Origin: Tragulus kanchil
Lineage: Eukaryota; Chordata; Mammalia; Artiodactyla; Tragulidae
Length of the DNA stretch: 64,000 nt
Reading direction: 5' to 3'
NCBI GenBank assembly: GCA_022376925.1
Contig: JAIOJX010000026.1
Span: 250,291,330-250,355,329 of the forward strand
Shown here: positions 1-12,988 of the stretch, one piece after another
Numbering within the stretch: position 1 is the first letter of the stretch
Layout: every line of letters starts with the position of its first letter
Position numbers and translations under genes: made by a program
The notes under the pieces: generated by a model
Database searches by the model: none
What the model saw: the letters and a program-made list of their open reading frames with translations, nothing else
What the model was told of the DNA's origin: nothing

Positions 1-100
1 AATTTCCATGTTCAATACCCACATCTAAAAAAGATTCACTCCACCAGTGCTTAGAATGTCATAGAACAATAAAACTTTCAAGGATTAAAAAGGAACCAGA

Positions 101-339
101 GGGCTTCCCCTGGTGGTCCAGTGGGTAAGGACACCGCCTTGCAGTGCAAGGAGCTCCGGTTCAATCCCTGGCCTGGGAAGATCCCTCGTGTTGCTGAGAG
201 GCTGGACCGATGTGTCCAACTACTGAGCCGGAGCTCTGGAGCGAGAGAGGCCACTGCGATGGGAGGCCTACGCAGGCCAAAGAACAAAGATGGATGAAAA
301 TGAATAAACGAAAGACCAAAGAAGTGGCCAAGAGAAAAA
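101..339 (+). repeat. CHR-2-like tRNA-derived SINE
   Basis: The element opens with a tRNA-like head (GGCTTCCCCTGGTGGTCCAG) with recognisable A and B box regions and ends in an A-rich tail. This is the layout of the cetartiodactyl CHR-2 SINE family. It is flanked by an imperfect target-site duplication, AAAGGAACCAG before it and AAAGGGAACCAG after it, so the insertion is essentially full length. Family assignment is from memory of the consensus. Confidence 0.85.
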
Positions 340-355
340 AAAAGGGAACCAGGGG

Positions 356-1689
356 AGAAGGAGAGTAGTTGAGGTGCACCTAGATGATTAAGTAACAATT
401 GGCTGGAGGGAATCCTAAACAAGCAAGCCAAGATAAAGGAAAAAAAACTCATCTGAATTTGAAAAGGACATTCCATTCTAAACTGGATAAAGGCAAGAAT
501 AAATCCCAAACTATTCTCCCCAGACATTTTCCCCTGTGTCAGGACAACAGCAACATTTTCTATCACCTGGGATAAAATTTTTTAGAAAGTCATTACTTGA
601 ATCCTTCTCCCCTAAGTCTCAGCAAAACAAACAAACACAAGTTACAGGTGTCACTAATCAAAAAGTAAATCTGCCTTTGATTGTACGAGCAGATGTTCAT
701 CAGTTCCCATGTCCAAAAGTCGAAGATATTTATTGTACTCCTTTGTTAGGATAAACATTTGGTTTCTTTGCAAGACAAGGTACTTGATACCCCGCTCCTC
801 AATAAAAGTCAATAGGAGACTTTAAACTGTTTGTAGTTTGCTCAGTTTATCATTCAGACCTTAGCCCATGTCTTCTCATTTCCAAAAGGCATGTCCATCC
901 TCTCCAACAGCTTCAAGTCTGTCTCTCCAGGGTTCCAGTACCGTATTTCCAGCTCCTCATTAGACTCAAATAAGCCCTCTTCCATATCTGTGTCTCCCCA
1001 GAACCTCAATGCCAACACCCTGCCCTGTCTCAAGCCAGGTCCTTGTACCAACCTTCTGCTTTCTTTCAAGAGCAACACCATTCTCCTAGTCGTTGAGGTT
1101 CCACAAGCCACGTATGCTTGCCCACCACCCTCCCTCTCTTCACAAAAATAATTTAACCACTTTTCCAGTCCAAGGTCCAAATCCTAATTCTACTCTCCTT
1201 CCTTCCTAGGTTCTGCCACTAGACTGATCAACAATCCCCAAGAGAAGGCTTTATAAACAGGAGCTATATACCAGGGGTTTCATACTTACATGCCTATAGG
1301 GACAATGCAGTTAGCATACAGCAGCGAGGTAGGCTACGAGTCTAAAGAAATAAAGAATAAATAGCAGCTGATGCTGGGCCTCAGTATCAGGGCAAAACAG
1401 GATGAGCCCGGACGCTGATGAACACAGCACACACATCCCCTCAGACAGACACAATCACAGTTTCCTGTAGGAATACAACCCTATGGCTGCCAGAGCTTTC
1501 AATTTTGCAGGAGTAGGTGGAAATTTGGGCTTTTTTTGTGTGGGGAATTTCTCCTTATTTAGATGTTGGCAACCATTTGAAAATAATGTTTCGAATATCA
1601 AGCAGGATACAACTTCGAGGTGGATTCAGCCCAGGGACCATCAGTTTTTAAGCTCATCTCTAGAGCCTGGTGGTGTGGGGTTGTACAAC
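356..1689. other. Non-coding stretch, nothing recognised
   Basis: No exon, promoter or confidently classified repeat is seen. A 108-codon minus-strand frame lies at 854-1180, but it shows no domain, low complexity or splice context that I recognise. I take it as chance or as decayed repeat sequence. Confidence 0.5.
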
Positions 1690-1850
1690 CTGGACTAAAG
1701 CTGGGACACGGGACTTCAGACACCTTCTATCACCCCTCTGAGTCTCAGCTGCTCCTTCTGTAGAATGGGGACAATAAGAAAATCTACCTCATGGAGTTGT
1801 GTGAGCCTTAAATGACAGAATGCAAATAAGGGGCCTGATCAGGGCCTCCT
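1690..1850 (+). repeat. MIR SINE fragment
   Basis: The stretch follows the MIR core order: a CTGAGTCTCAGCTGCTCC-like segment, then TAGAATGGGGACAATAAGA, then a block resembling the 'allele of GTTGTGTGAG, TTAAATGA' part. It is diverged, as expected of an ancient mammalian SINE. Confidence 0.7.
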
Positions 1851-3456
1851 TCACAGGTATTATTATCTTATGGCGGCTCTTTAAAAATCAACTCTGAACC
1901 TTCTGGCCTGGCATTTCATAGTAAACCATAATTTGACTCTAAATCTCCCTTTCTAAGATTTCTTCTAAAGTGTTGACGTTAAGATACTCCAGTCACAATG
2001 CAAAGGGCTTTTAACTTTTTAACTTCCGAAAGTTCCATATATGCTTGGCCAAAAAATAAAGTGGGGTGGGGGGGTATGCAATATAACCATTTAAACGGCC
2101 CTGGGCATTCTACTTAGGACACTTTGCCTCTGAAATTAATGCAAACTGGTAGACACGAGTCTGCTCTTCCTTTGCCATGTCTCAGGTCTTAATACCTCTC
2201 CAAGAAGCTATACCTCAAGGCACTGAGTCTGATTCCAGTGATTAAAAATATGTATAATTCTGTGTTTTACAATATAGTTCTTAAACAAAAGCCAGCTACC
2301 TCATATTTACCTGCCCCATTCCCTGCTGTTGGAATGTTGCCTATTCCACAATCTAGACACATATATAATAGATCTCTCTCCAAATGATAGTATCAAAATG
2401 GTACCTCTTTCCAAGGCTAGCTAAACAGCTACTTCCTCAAAGCTGTAGATCTATCCTTATCCTTCTGTATCGTGTGACCAAGATACTTGGAGTTCTGCCC
2501 TTTATAGTTCCATGTACAATTCTTCAAACCCTTACTCAAGTGCACCTTAAGATCAACTTTGTTTTGCTGAACTTGATACATGCTTAACAAATGAAGGACA
2601 AAGAAGGCAGAAAAAGGCGAAGCAGCAGCAGCAAGTCAGGGAAATGTTAAGGATAAGAGAACAACAACATGGATGGTTGCTGCCATCCATAGAGATTATG
2701 ATCCTGTATCTTTGAATGCAAAGAGTTGTCCTTTACTAATTCCATGCTGCATTTCTGAGTCATAAAGGCACAGGGTCACCTTCCCCAAACCTCTTGTTCT
2801 CTCCCCGACCCTCGTTATTGTGGCCCACCACCTGCATAGGCATTTCATCCCTGTGTTATTGAAAATATAATTCAGCGAATAACTCAAATATAATCTAAAT
2901 AAACAGGGAGCTAAGTGGCTCCTGCCACCAGTGTAAATTAATTAGCCCCACCTTTGATGCTGATTGGGATCAAGAGGAGGCTGCACTCTGGAAGCTGGTC
3001 CAACATCCGTATCAGTCACTTTAATCTGGTTTGGAGAAACAAGCAAAGAACTCTAACACAGAGAAAGAACAAATGGGGTGGGATGCGGGGGAGGCATCTG
3101 TAGAACTGACTTGAGACTCATACAAGAAGAAAAACAAAATTAATTCTTCCCCTGATTAGCAAATATTCAATAAACAAATTAAGGTTGCTTTTCACAATAC
3201 CTAAAATAGGTTTTTTTTCAAACTGCTGGTTAGAACCCATTAGCAAGTTGTGAAATCAATTTACTAGATAGAGAAGCAGAATTTTTTGTAACAAGAATTG
3301 AACAGAAATTAGAAAGTGCTGCAACATTGTTTTGTAAAATGTATAATTCAGCTTTATCTTTAATATGCATGTGCATGTCCGTGTATGTACTCAGTCATGA
3401 TGTAATACGAACTGCCGAGAGTCAAAAATGTTTTAACACTGAAATAGAACATGTGT
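1851..3456. other. AT-rich non-coding stretch
   Basis: No gene or clear repeat is seen. A short alternating TG/CA patch at about 3365-3390 and A/T runs are the only local structure noted. Confidence 0.5.
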
Positions 3457-5697
3457 GTTTATATAATCTTTGGGAACTAAGATTTTCCAATTTTTACTAG
3501 GCCACATTCATAAAATAAGAGAATGTTTGTTCTTACCACCTGTTGTGCACAATAGTTCAGTTCTTCAAGTTCAAAAAAGCATATAAAAAAACACCATTTG
3601 GCACACTTTTCCCGTACCATTTTCCTATTCCCAACAAGGAAGGTAAGGGTCACTCTAGAAAACCACCTACGCTTTTCCTTCCTACTGGCTGGCCCTCCAT
3701 ATATTTTTATCTGTGTAAGTTCCTGACACCAAGTTACAAGTCCAACAGCTCTAGCTTTCTTTCTGCTATAAGCATTGAACTGTCGCTTAAGCAAAATGAA
3801 CAGCACACTGGATTTCCACCCACAGTGTACCACCTCTCGTCAGTCTTCAGTAGTGAAGATTCAGACCTTGGTTTAAGCTATCTCCTCAACCTGGCTCCTC
3901 TAGACCAGAAATGCTTTTGCTCAAGCACTTTATTTGATATGTTTTTCTCAGTACCTGCTTTCCAAACTCTACATATCATCCTACATCTAATATCTAGCTT
4001 TGTTCAAGATCACCCCTACCTTTCTTTATCTCCTCTGCACATTTCTCATTAACCTCAAGACCATTTTTTTAGCTCAGTCAATAATTTTTCCGTAACTTCC
4101 TTAAAAAAACAACAAAAACTAGAGGAGTCTTATTTTCGATGGCATCCACGCTGCATAGTCGCCACCAAGGCCCAACTGGCTTTCACAGATGAGCAAGGCA
4201 CCCAGGCATCAAGCATTCAAGTGGAAAAGGTCCATGTGGGATAGCCACTCAGAGCAACCCTTAAGCATCTACTGAAAGAGGAGTTTACTGGATTCCATCC
4301 GTTTACACAAGAGGCCATCTACCTTCCACCTCTCACACGAGCACTGCCTACCACGCTGTTCTCACTATCAACCGCTAGAGAACATGTACAACGTGAGTGT
4401 CAAGGTGGCAGTTCACCAGCATTTGAGTCCAGGCCCCATTCTTTCCCAACACACGGTACTACAGGAGTCCCTGTTCTACTGGGTAGAAAAAACTAGTTGA
4501 GATAGGCTTCCCCCCAGAGAAGTGTCATCCTCAAATCCAAAAACAATCCAAAAAGGAAACTTCAACCATTCTGTTCCCAACACACGAGCATGTTGTTTTA
4601 TATAATCTTTGGGATAAGATTTTCCAATTTTTACTAGGCCACATTCATAAAATAAGAGAATGTTTGTTCTTACCACCTGTTGTGCACAATAGTTCAGTTC
4701 TTCAAGTTCAAAAAAGCATATAAAAAAACACCATTTGGCACACTTTTCCCGTACCATTTTCCTATTCCCAACAAGGAAGGTAAGGGTCACTCTAGAAAAC
4801 CACCTACGCTTTTCCTTCCTACTGGCTGGCCCTCCATATATTTTTATCTGTGTAAGTTCCTGACACCAAGTTACAAGTCCAACAGCTCTAGCTTTCTTTC
4901 TGCTATAAGCATTGAACTGTCGCTTAAGCAAAATGAACAGCACACTGGATTTCCACCCACAGTGTACCACCTCTCGTCAGTCTTCAGTAGTGAAGATTCA
5001 GACCTTGGTTTAAGCTATCTCCTCAACCTGGCTCCTCTAGACCAGAAATGCTTTTGCTCAAGCACTTTATTTGATATGTTTTTCTCAGTACCTGCTTTCC
5101 AAACTCTACGTATCATCCTACATCTAATATCTAGCTTTGTTCAAGATCACCCCTACCTTTCTTTATCTCCTCTGCACATTTCTCATTAACCTCAAGACCA
5201 TTTTTTTAGCTCAGTCAATAATTTTTCCGTAACTTCCTTAAAAAAACAACAAAAACTAGAGGAGTCTTATTTTCGATGGCATCCACGCTGCATAGTCGCC
5301 ACCAAGGCCCAACTGGCTTTCACAGATGAGCAAGGCACCCAGGCATCAAGCATTCAAGTGGAAAAGGTCCATGTGGGATAGCCACTCAGAGCAACCCTTA
5401 AGCATCTACTGAAAGAGGAGTTTACTGGATTCCATCCGTTTACACAAGAGGCCATCTACCTTCCACCTCTCACACGAGCACTGCCTACCACGCTGTTCTC
5501 ACTATCAACCGCTAGAGAACATGTACAACGTGAGTGTCAAGGTGGCAGTTCACCAGCATTTGAGTCCAGGCCCCATTCTTTCCCAACACACGGTACTACA
5601 GGAGTCCCTGTTCTACTGGGTAGAAAAAACTAGTTGAGATAGGCTTCCCCCCAGAGAAGTGTCATCCTCAAATCCAAAAACAATCCAAAAAGGAAAC
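3457..5697. repeat. Tandem duplication 1 (offset about 1137)
   Basis: Copy A is 3457-4560 and copy B 4595-5697, in direct orientation. Apart from a small indel at the left edge (GGGAACTAAG versus GGGATAAG), I saw one substitution, CATATC at about 3971 versus CGTATC at about 5108. A 34-bp filler (4561-4594) separates the copies; part of it (ATTCTGTTCCCAACACACG) resembles ATTCTTTCCCAACACACGG at about 4438. No coding sequence is involved. Confidence 0.95.
4395..4470 (-). repeat. Possible MIR fragment
   Basis: The stretch around GGTGGCAGTTCACC and TTTGAGTCCAGGCCCC is like the reverse complement of the MIR core. It is short and diverged, so the call is tentative. The same sequence recurs at about 5532-5607 because of the tandem duplication. 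Confidence 0.4.
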
Positions 5698-7609
5698 ATA
5701 TATAGAAAAGAATACAACCGATGTCTGTTGAGTTCACTAGGTACAACTTATAATACCAAGCATAATAAAGAGATATCAAAAATAATTCCTTCTACTTAGA
5801 GTGTCTTTTGTTCCTGGTCCCCAAACCCACATCTAAGGACCTGCGTAAGGCACCATCTTCTCTTGAGACCACCTCCCTGATTGTCTAGAGCAGTGAGGTA
5901 CTTTGCTCCCCTTGAATGCAACCATCCATTCATTCTCTTAGCAATTAAAAAACAATTTACTGGCTGTGTGGTCTGGGCCAGGTAACATATGAAGCGCAAA
6001 AGATATCCAAAAGATGAATAAGACACAAGGAGCCCAGTGAGAGAATTCGAAATGTTTTCAATCAATGAAGGGAACTGAATTGTGCAGAATTTTAAAAACA
6101 GAGAAATGAATAACCTGAAGTCCTTGCCCTCAGAGAGATCAAACAAGTCCCAGAATGAGTAGTGAAGAGCGCCAAACACTAGAAGAATGTCAAAAGGCAA
6201 AATCCAGGAAGCATTCTTGCTCACCATGAGACCACTGTGAGCCCTGAAGGATTCGGCTCTCCCCAAAAGTGGGGAAAAGAAAAGAGCAGCCAAGATTGAG
6301 CCTCATGATAAGAGCTGAATTCCAGCAAACCCATCAAGACACCTGTGCTAGGTCAACCCTCTGACCTAGCCCATCCTCCAGAAAACAAACTCCACCTGCT
6401 GCATGAACTCCCACAAAATTTGGAAAGGCTAAAATTAAAAGTCACTTTCCCAGTCACAGAAATAAAGGTCAAATACCCAGAGCAAACAGTGAAGCAACTC
6501 CAATGGGCAAAGTGGAATGTTGGTCAGAGACTGAAACCCAAAAATCAAACAACCAAGTAGCACTCGCTGTGGGTAACAAAGCTCCCATGATCACAGAAAA
6601 GTCTTTAGATACATAAACAAGCTCAGATTTCCAGAAACACATAAGAAAATTGTTCAACTGTGCAGCCAGTTTGAGTACTGGGGGTAGGGGGTAGGGGAAA
6701 TATACTCGTTTCAACTTCAAAAAGGAAGCTGCGGGCCCTCCTATTAATTTGTGGAGCATAAGTTCATGGAAAGCTACCTTCTGTCTGCACCAAATGCTGG
6801 CATGTGCCAATTACGCCCACCTGATGAAGCTCTTCCATTAAAGGGTCTTCCCAAAAGACAAATCCTGGTTGAGAACTTCTGACTTGTCAACCAGCACGGC
6901 AAGCAAGAGCAGTCTATGGCCGAGGATGGAAAGAGGTAAATCTTCCATTTGGTTCTTCTAAGAGCTGGAGTTGACCACAGAAAGAAACACCAAGTTTTCA
7001 CTCCAGGAGATCAAAGAAGGCATTTCGTACCAGGAAACCCAACTCAAATCCTCATTTTCAGGAATAAAGCCACAGTGCCCAATATTTGCTTGAGAAAATA
7101 AAACAGGAGACTATGTGGGCTCCAACTAAAATCTCCTGACAGCTTTATTTCCCAGCCTCACCAGTTTAAGGCTATGAACATTTTAGCCAGGCACTGTTTT
7201 AACTTAAACACCGGCTTCCTGGTCTGAATGGTCATACTTACCACTGGGAAAAAACGAAAGCGTTTTAACACTTCATGAGAGCATTCATTGCCCCATCCTC
7301 AGCCTGTCTCTGCCATAACCACAGTCAGGAGAAACCACACGGCAGCCTGCGCTATTATTTTAGTCACAATATTGGACATGAGCGTGGAAGCAGAAGAAAA
7401 TGGGTGGGGGGCAGGGGCTACCTCAACCTGATTCAGGTGTGACAACAATCAGCTTGCTTTAAAATGATCACCTGGGGTCTTGTCAATCAGCCAACCGTTC
7501 TGGCGTGCCTACTTCACACAGGCACCAAGCTAAGTCTATACAGTGCAGTGAAATAGTCTCCAAGTAATCATTATGTTAATGGTTATGTGTTTAATTTTCT
7601 TTATCTTCT
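5698..7609. other. Unique non-coding stretch
   Basis: This stretch is not part of any tandem duplication. Apart from an L2-like remnant near 5945-6145 I see no gene or recognisable repeat. Frames of up to 165 codons exist on the minus strand at 5796-6293, but they include the L2 remnant and show no protein family features. Confidence 0.55.
5945..6145 (-). repeat. L2 LINE 3'-end remnant
   Basis: The order of GGGCCAGGTAAC, AAAAGATGAATAAGACAC and GTCCTTGCCCTCAGAGAGAT matches the reverse-complement L2 3' end (gain-of-'tgtgccaggcac', 'gatgaataagac', 'ccctgccctcaaggag'). It is diverged. Confidence 0.6.
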
Positions 7610-7760
7610 TACAAAAAAGTATTATCATGTATGTAGGTTATAAAGTCTAAAAATAAAATCAGCACCCATGAACCCATCACTCAATCCAAAACCAGAATAT
7701 CAGCCAATACTGTATCATCTACCTACCTCCTCCACCCCACCCTCATCCCCAGGTGCCTGC
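7610..7760. repeat. Probable old L1 3'-region remnant
   Basis: The segments CCATGAACCCATCACTCAAT and CCTCCACCCCACCC follow the order seen in old mammalian L1 3' regions. Similarity is weak and I do not assign a strand. Confidence 0.35.
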
Positions 7761-7984
7761 AGGGCGCGGACACACACACAAGCCAGGAATTCATTATCCA
7801 AAATTTGGGTTTCAATCTAAGTGTGAATGCATCTTTAGGATTATCTCCTAATCATTACAGGTTGAGTTGGCTTTCCAAATATGGCAGTGATATACTGTTT
7901 CTTCTTAAAAGACGAAGTCTGTAAGATTTTTTCTTTTAAGGTGAATCGTTGCTTTAAAGACAAATACTAACTAACGGACTGTGA

Positions 7985-8215
7985 CAGACTTAGCCAAGAA
8001 CATGGGTTCTAGCGTCCCACAAACTCCTAGTTCAAAACCCCACCCTACACCTTAGGGCAACTCATTTTGCCAAGCCTCAATTTCTTATTGTAAAGGAATG
8101 AAATAATAATAAAGCATACGGTTGTTGTGAAAACAATAAAAAAAAAAAAAACGCGTGTAAAGAGCTGAGCACAGTGCCTGGCACATAGCCAGTCCCTCCT
8201 CCCCAAATCATCATA
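7985..8215 (+). repeat. MIR SINE
   Basis: MIR hallmarks appear in order: GGGTTCTAG, a CAACTCATTTTGCCAAGCCTC block, GTTGTTGTGA, and AGCACAGTGCCTGGCACATA. A poly-A run of about 14 at about 8138-8151 interrupts the right half. Confidence 0.8.
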
Positions 8216-8282
8216 TCTGTCATTAAATTCACTCAAAACATATCAAAGGATTTGGCCACCACCAGTAGTTTACATCTCCCTA

Positions 8283-10500
8283 ATTTCTTAACACATAAAA
8301 ATAAATCAAGAGGCAGGATCCAACAGCAGAACACGCACAGCGGACAAGTGCTCATCCCAGCTCCTGTTTGTCTCAAGTACAGTATACATGCGCTGATTCC
8401 TTCTTCACCTCACGACCTTGAGTAGGAGATCATTTTTCAAAACCATGTCTGCCCTGGCCCACCCTCCCAGGGAAGGCAGGACCACTGAATCCAACCTTAC
8501 CTAGAGGCCTATCACAATCATCACAGGACTAGTTCTGTGCAATCTAGAGTAAAACAGGCATAGTCTCTATTGACCGATTCACTCAGTTTCCCACTGCGTG
8601 GACAGCTGCACAAAATTTGGTAAATAACTACTTTAAAAGAAATCAAAAAACAGAATTAACTTCCTCACAGCTGAAGTTAATTCATCACATTCCTGAATAT
8701 GGCATACTCCTCTACCCTTTTAAGTTACTCAGAGGTAATAGAAACTCAGTCATTTTCAAATGATCACTCTCTTCCAAGGTATAAAAGTTGTAAAACTACT
8801 ACCTACATAGAGTTTTATTTAAAACCACTCTCTCCATTTCAAGTAAAACTTACCCACACTGGTAGAAAAGGAGAGAATGAACCCATCCTGGGCCTTGCTT
8901 TTGGGTTTTCGTTGTTTGGGCCATCCAGAATATATTGCAACATCAATTAACCACCTTTGAGTATTCCATCAATCTAAGGACTACACATCTCAGCCTCAAA
9001 TGACTTCTGCTTTTAAATCACAGGACAGAAAACAAAAACAACTGAAACACACACGCACGCACGCACACACACACACAGAGGTTTGGTCTCAAAAGCCAGG
9101 TGATCTGAATCCTGTCCAGACCTAAAATTTCATACTCAAGCATAGCATACTGTAAAACTGGATGGCGAGGCCAGTGTCTGAGGTCAGCACAAGTCTAGCG
9201 TCTGCTGGCTGCCAGCGCCCGGGCCCCCCGCCAGCCACCCACCTCAGAGACAAGTGCCAGGACAGACTATAGTGTTTCCATTTAAGGCCCGCCACTTGGA
9301 TCAGCCCATCTCTCGAAATTTCTTACCACCACCTTTCCAGGAAGAATTTTTGGGGGAAAGGGAGGTGGTGTCTATTTTTGCCACCGTACAGATTTCTTAA
9401 CACATAAAAATAAATCAAGAGGCAGGATCCAACAGCAGAACACGCACAGCGGACAAGTGCTCATCCCAGCTCCTGTTTGTCTCAAGTACAGTATACATGC
9501 GCTGATTCCTTCTTCACCTCACGACCTTGAGTAGGAGATCATTTTTCAAAACCATGTCTGCCCTGGCCCACCCTCCCAGGGAAGGCAGGACCACTGAATC
9601 CAACCTTACCTAGAGGCCTATCACAATCATCACAGGACTAGTTCTGTGCAATCTAGAGTAAAACAGGCATAGTCTCTATTGACCGATTCACTCAGTTTCC
9701 CACTGCGTGGACAGCTGCACAAAATTTGGTAAATAACTACTTTAAAAGAAATCAAAAAACAGAATTAACTTCCTCACAGCTGAAGTTAATTCATCACATT
9801 CCTGAATATGGCATACTCCTCTACCCTTTTAAGTTACTCAGAGGTAATAGAAACTCAGTCATTTTCAAATGATCACTCTCTTCCAAGGTATAAAAGTTGT
9901 AAAACTACTACCTACATAGAGTTTTATTTAAAACCACTCTCTCCATTTCAAGTAAAACTTACCCACACTGGTAGAAAAGGAGAGAATGAACCCATCCTGG
10001 GCCTTGCTTTTGGGTTTTCGTTGTTTGGGCCATCCAGAATATATTGCAACATCAATTAACCACCTTTGAGTATTCCATCAATCTAAGGACTACACATCTC
10101 AGCCTCAAATGACTTCTGCTTTTAAATCACAGGACAGAAAACAAAAACAACTGAAACACACACGCACGCACGCACACACACACACAGAGGTTTGGTCTCA
10201 AAAGCCAGGTGATCTGAATCCTGTCCAGACCTAAAATTTCATACTCAAGCATAGCATACTGTAAAACTGGATGGCGAGGCCAGTGTCTGAGGTCAGCACA
10301 AGTCTAGCGTCTGCTGGCTGCCAGCGCCCGGGCCCCCCGCCAGCCACCCACCTCCAGAGACAAGTGCCAGGACAGACTATAGTGTTTCCATTTAAGGCCC
10401 GCCACTTGGATCAGCCCATCTCTCGAAATTTCTTACCACCACCTTTCCAGGAAGAATTTTTTGGGGGGGAAAGGGAGGTGGTGTCTATTTTTTGCCACCG
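8283..10500. repeat. Tandem duplication 2 (offset about 1109)
   Basis: Copy A is 8283-9386 and copy B 9392-10500, separated by TACAG. The differences I found are one-to-two-base length changes, mostly in homopolymers near the right end of copy A: ACCTCAG versus ACCTCCAG, the T and G runs in AATTTTTGGGGGAAAG, and the T run in CTATTTTTGCC. The last part of copy B is itself repeated in duplication 3. Confidence 0.95.
9046..9077. repeat. CA/CACG microsatellite
   Basis: A CA-rich run with interspersed CG steps. Because of duplications 2 and 3 it recurs at 10155-10186 and, in a shortened form, at about 11358-11385. Confidence 0.9.
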
Positions 10501-12504
10501 CCTTTCCTTGGGCTGTCAGAGTCAGGCTGCATCTCTGGGACAGGGTTCTTTAAAACCACTAGGTTAGTCTGGGTCCAAATGCCAGGCAGCTTTTCAAATA
10601 CACACAAAATGCGTAAGAGATCAGTCCCTTTCCTCAGGCTCTAACTCTCACCATACACACTTCAAAAAAGAAAGCCCAATGTAATTAACAAACCCATTGT
10701 GTTACTTTCCTACCTCTCTCCCAAAGCCACATTAAGTACAACTTTTTAACCAAGACTTTTCTTTTGCTACTAAGTGGCATGTTTTCTTCCCTAAGTAGCT
10801 TCTTCTGCAGCTTTGCTCTCCTGCAAGAAGCCTTGAAAACTCCAAGGGGAAAAGGGGGGCGGGGGCTTCGGGGGAGAGTGGCACAAACTGGACAGAGTTG
10901 AGACAGTCTAGAGCCCGACGGAAGTGAGAGCGTCCAGCACTGCAGAGGCCCACCTCTCTCCCCAGCGCACCCAAGGCTCCAGCCTCAACTGTTTTGGTTA
11001 CAGTGCTGAAGGAAGGGTTTTAAACTTGGCAAAGTACCGTGCAACATCTGTAACCACATTTGCCTTCTGGGGATCGGAAGATGAATCCCACATTCCTGGC
11101 TTTGAAGCTTTTTGAAACTGCAGCTAGGAAGAACGGAGGGAGGGAGGGCGTTGAGCAGAGTTTATTGGCTGTCTCTCCAGCAGAAAATTCCTCTTGGAAG
11201 AGACGGATATTTTGAGGGTGGGGGTGATTCGCCCATCCCTTGACTCTCTATCAAGCTCAGCTGGGAAGGTGAGACCCGTGGCCAGGCGGCCAGATCGATT
11301 TACAAGTCAAATGACTTCTGCTTTTAAATCACAGGACAGAAAACAAAAACAACTGAAACACACACAGCACGCACACACACACACAGAGGTTTGGTCTCAA
11401 AAGCCAGGTGATCTGAATCCTGTCCAGACCTAAAATTTCATACTCAAGCATAGCATACTGTAAAACTGGATGGCGAGGCCAGTGTCTGAGGTCAGCACAA
11501 GTCTAGCGTCTGCTGGCTGCCAGCGCCCGGGCCCCCCGCCAGCCACCCACCTCCAGAGACAAGTGCCAGGACAGACTATAGTGTTTCCATTTAAGGCCCG
11601 CCACTTGGATCAGCCCATCTCTCGAAATTTCTTACCACCACCTTTCCAGGAAGAATTTTTTGGGGGGGAAAGGGAGGTGGTGTCTATTTTTTGCCACCGC
11701 CTTTCCTTGGGCTGTCAGAGTCAGGCTGCATCTCTGGGACAGGGTTCTTTAAAACCACTAGGTTAGTCTGGGTCCAAATGCCAGGCAGCTTTTCAAATAC
11801 ACACAAAATGCGTAAGAGATCAGTCCCTTTCCTCAGGCTCTAACTCTCACCATACACACTTCAAAAAAGAAAGCCCAATGTAATTAACAAACCCATTGTG
11901 TTACTTTCCTACCTCTCTCCCAAAGCCACATTAAGTACAACTTTTTAACCAAGACTTTTCTTTTGCTACTAAGTGGCATGTTTTCTTCCCTAAGTAGCTT
12001 CTTCTGCAGCTTTGCTCTCCTGCAAGAAGCCTTGAAAACTCCAAGGGAAAAGGGGGCGGGGCTTCGGGGAGAGTGGCACAAACTGGACAGAGTTGAGACA
12101 GTCTAGAGCCCGACGGAAGTGAGAGCGTCCAGCACTGCAGAGGCCCACCTCTCTCCCCAGCGCACCCAAGGCTCCAGCCTCAACTGTTTTGGTTACAGTG
12201 CTGAAGGAAGGGTTTTAAACTTGGCAAAGTACCGTGCAACATCTGTAACCACATTTGCCTTCTGGGGATCGGAAGATGAATCCCACATTCCTGGCTTTGA
12301 AGCTTTTTGAAACTGCAGCTAGGAAGAACGGAGGGAGGGAGGGCGTTGAGCAGAGTTTATTGGCTGTCTCTCCAGCAGAAAATTCCTCTTGGAAGAGACG
12401 GATATTTTGAGGGTGGGGGTGATTCGCCCATCCCTTGACTCTCTATCAAGCTCAGCTGGGAAGGTGAGACCCGTGGCCAGGCGGCCAGATCGATTTACAA
12501 GTCA
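10105..12504. repeat. Tandem duplication 3 (offset about 1195-1202)
   Basis: Copy A is 10105-11309 and copy B 11307-12504. The copies abut with only TCA shared at the join. Differences include a shortened CA run in copy B and shorter A/G runs at about 12045-12070 than at about 10845-10870. The segment from about 8998 to 9386 is therefore present three times, at about 8998-9386, 10107-10500 and 11309-11700. Confidence 0.95.
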
Positions 12505-12769
12505 CAGGCGCACACCCTGAAGGAGTTCACTACAGGCACACACACTGCAAACCAGAGACCACCCCACTCCATGCCTCTGCCCTCTCCCACATCCCACCGG
12601 CAGTTCAGGCCCACAGCAAGACAGTTTTGTTCCGAGGCTGCTTCCCCCACCGAGAGTGAATCGGCTTGGGGGAGAAAGGAATGAAAGCGAGGGGGAGGCA
12701 CCGCAGACGCCCACCCTCCCACCCCCAATTTCTGCTCCTTCTCCCTGCTAGGCTCCCCCCTCCCTCGGT
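12505..12769. other. Shore of the CpG island
   Basis: Single-copy sequence of rising GC content between duplication 3 and the CpG island. On the minus strand it would be the start of intron 1, if the exon proposed at 12812 is right. No conserved coding frame is visible. Confidence 0.5.
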
Positions 12770-12968
12770 CCTGCCGGCACCGACTGGCGCGCCCGACGGA
12801 CCTGCCCTCACCTCTGGTCCGGCGGCGGCGGGGGGCTGAGCTGGGGGAGGCGGAGTGCGAGCCAGCCGGGCGCTGCAGGTCGGCGCGGCTCGGCGCGGGG
12901 CGGGGCGGTGCAGCCGGCGAGGGAGCCCGGAACTCCGCGGGGCCGAGGGCCGGCGGCCGGCCCCGGGA

Positions 12969-12988
12969 GGCGGCGGCGGCGGCGGCGG
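12969..12988. repeat. CGG trinucleotide repeat
   Basis: About seven uninterrupted CGG (or GGC) units inside the CpG island, in the middle of the candidate minus-strand 5'UTR, where it reads as CCG. Confidence 0.95.

Noticed and set aside
101..200. tRNA gene
   Set aside because: The tRNA-like part is the head of a SINE. It has an attached SINE body, an A tail and a target duplication, and it is not an intact cloverleaf.
854..1180. Possible exon or processed pseudogene on the minus strand
   Set aside because: The 108-codon frame is not recognisable as any protein. There is no poly-A tail, target duplication or splice site that would support it.
3543..5189. Two 169-codon frames with the same sequence, suggestive of a duplicated gene
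   Set aside because: They are simply in the two copies of duplication 1. The frames have no family features and lie on both strands of the same non-coding DNA.
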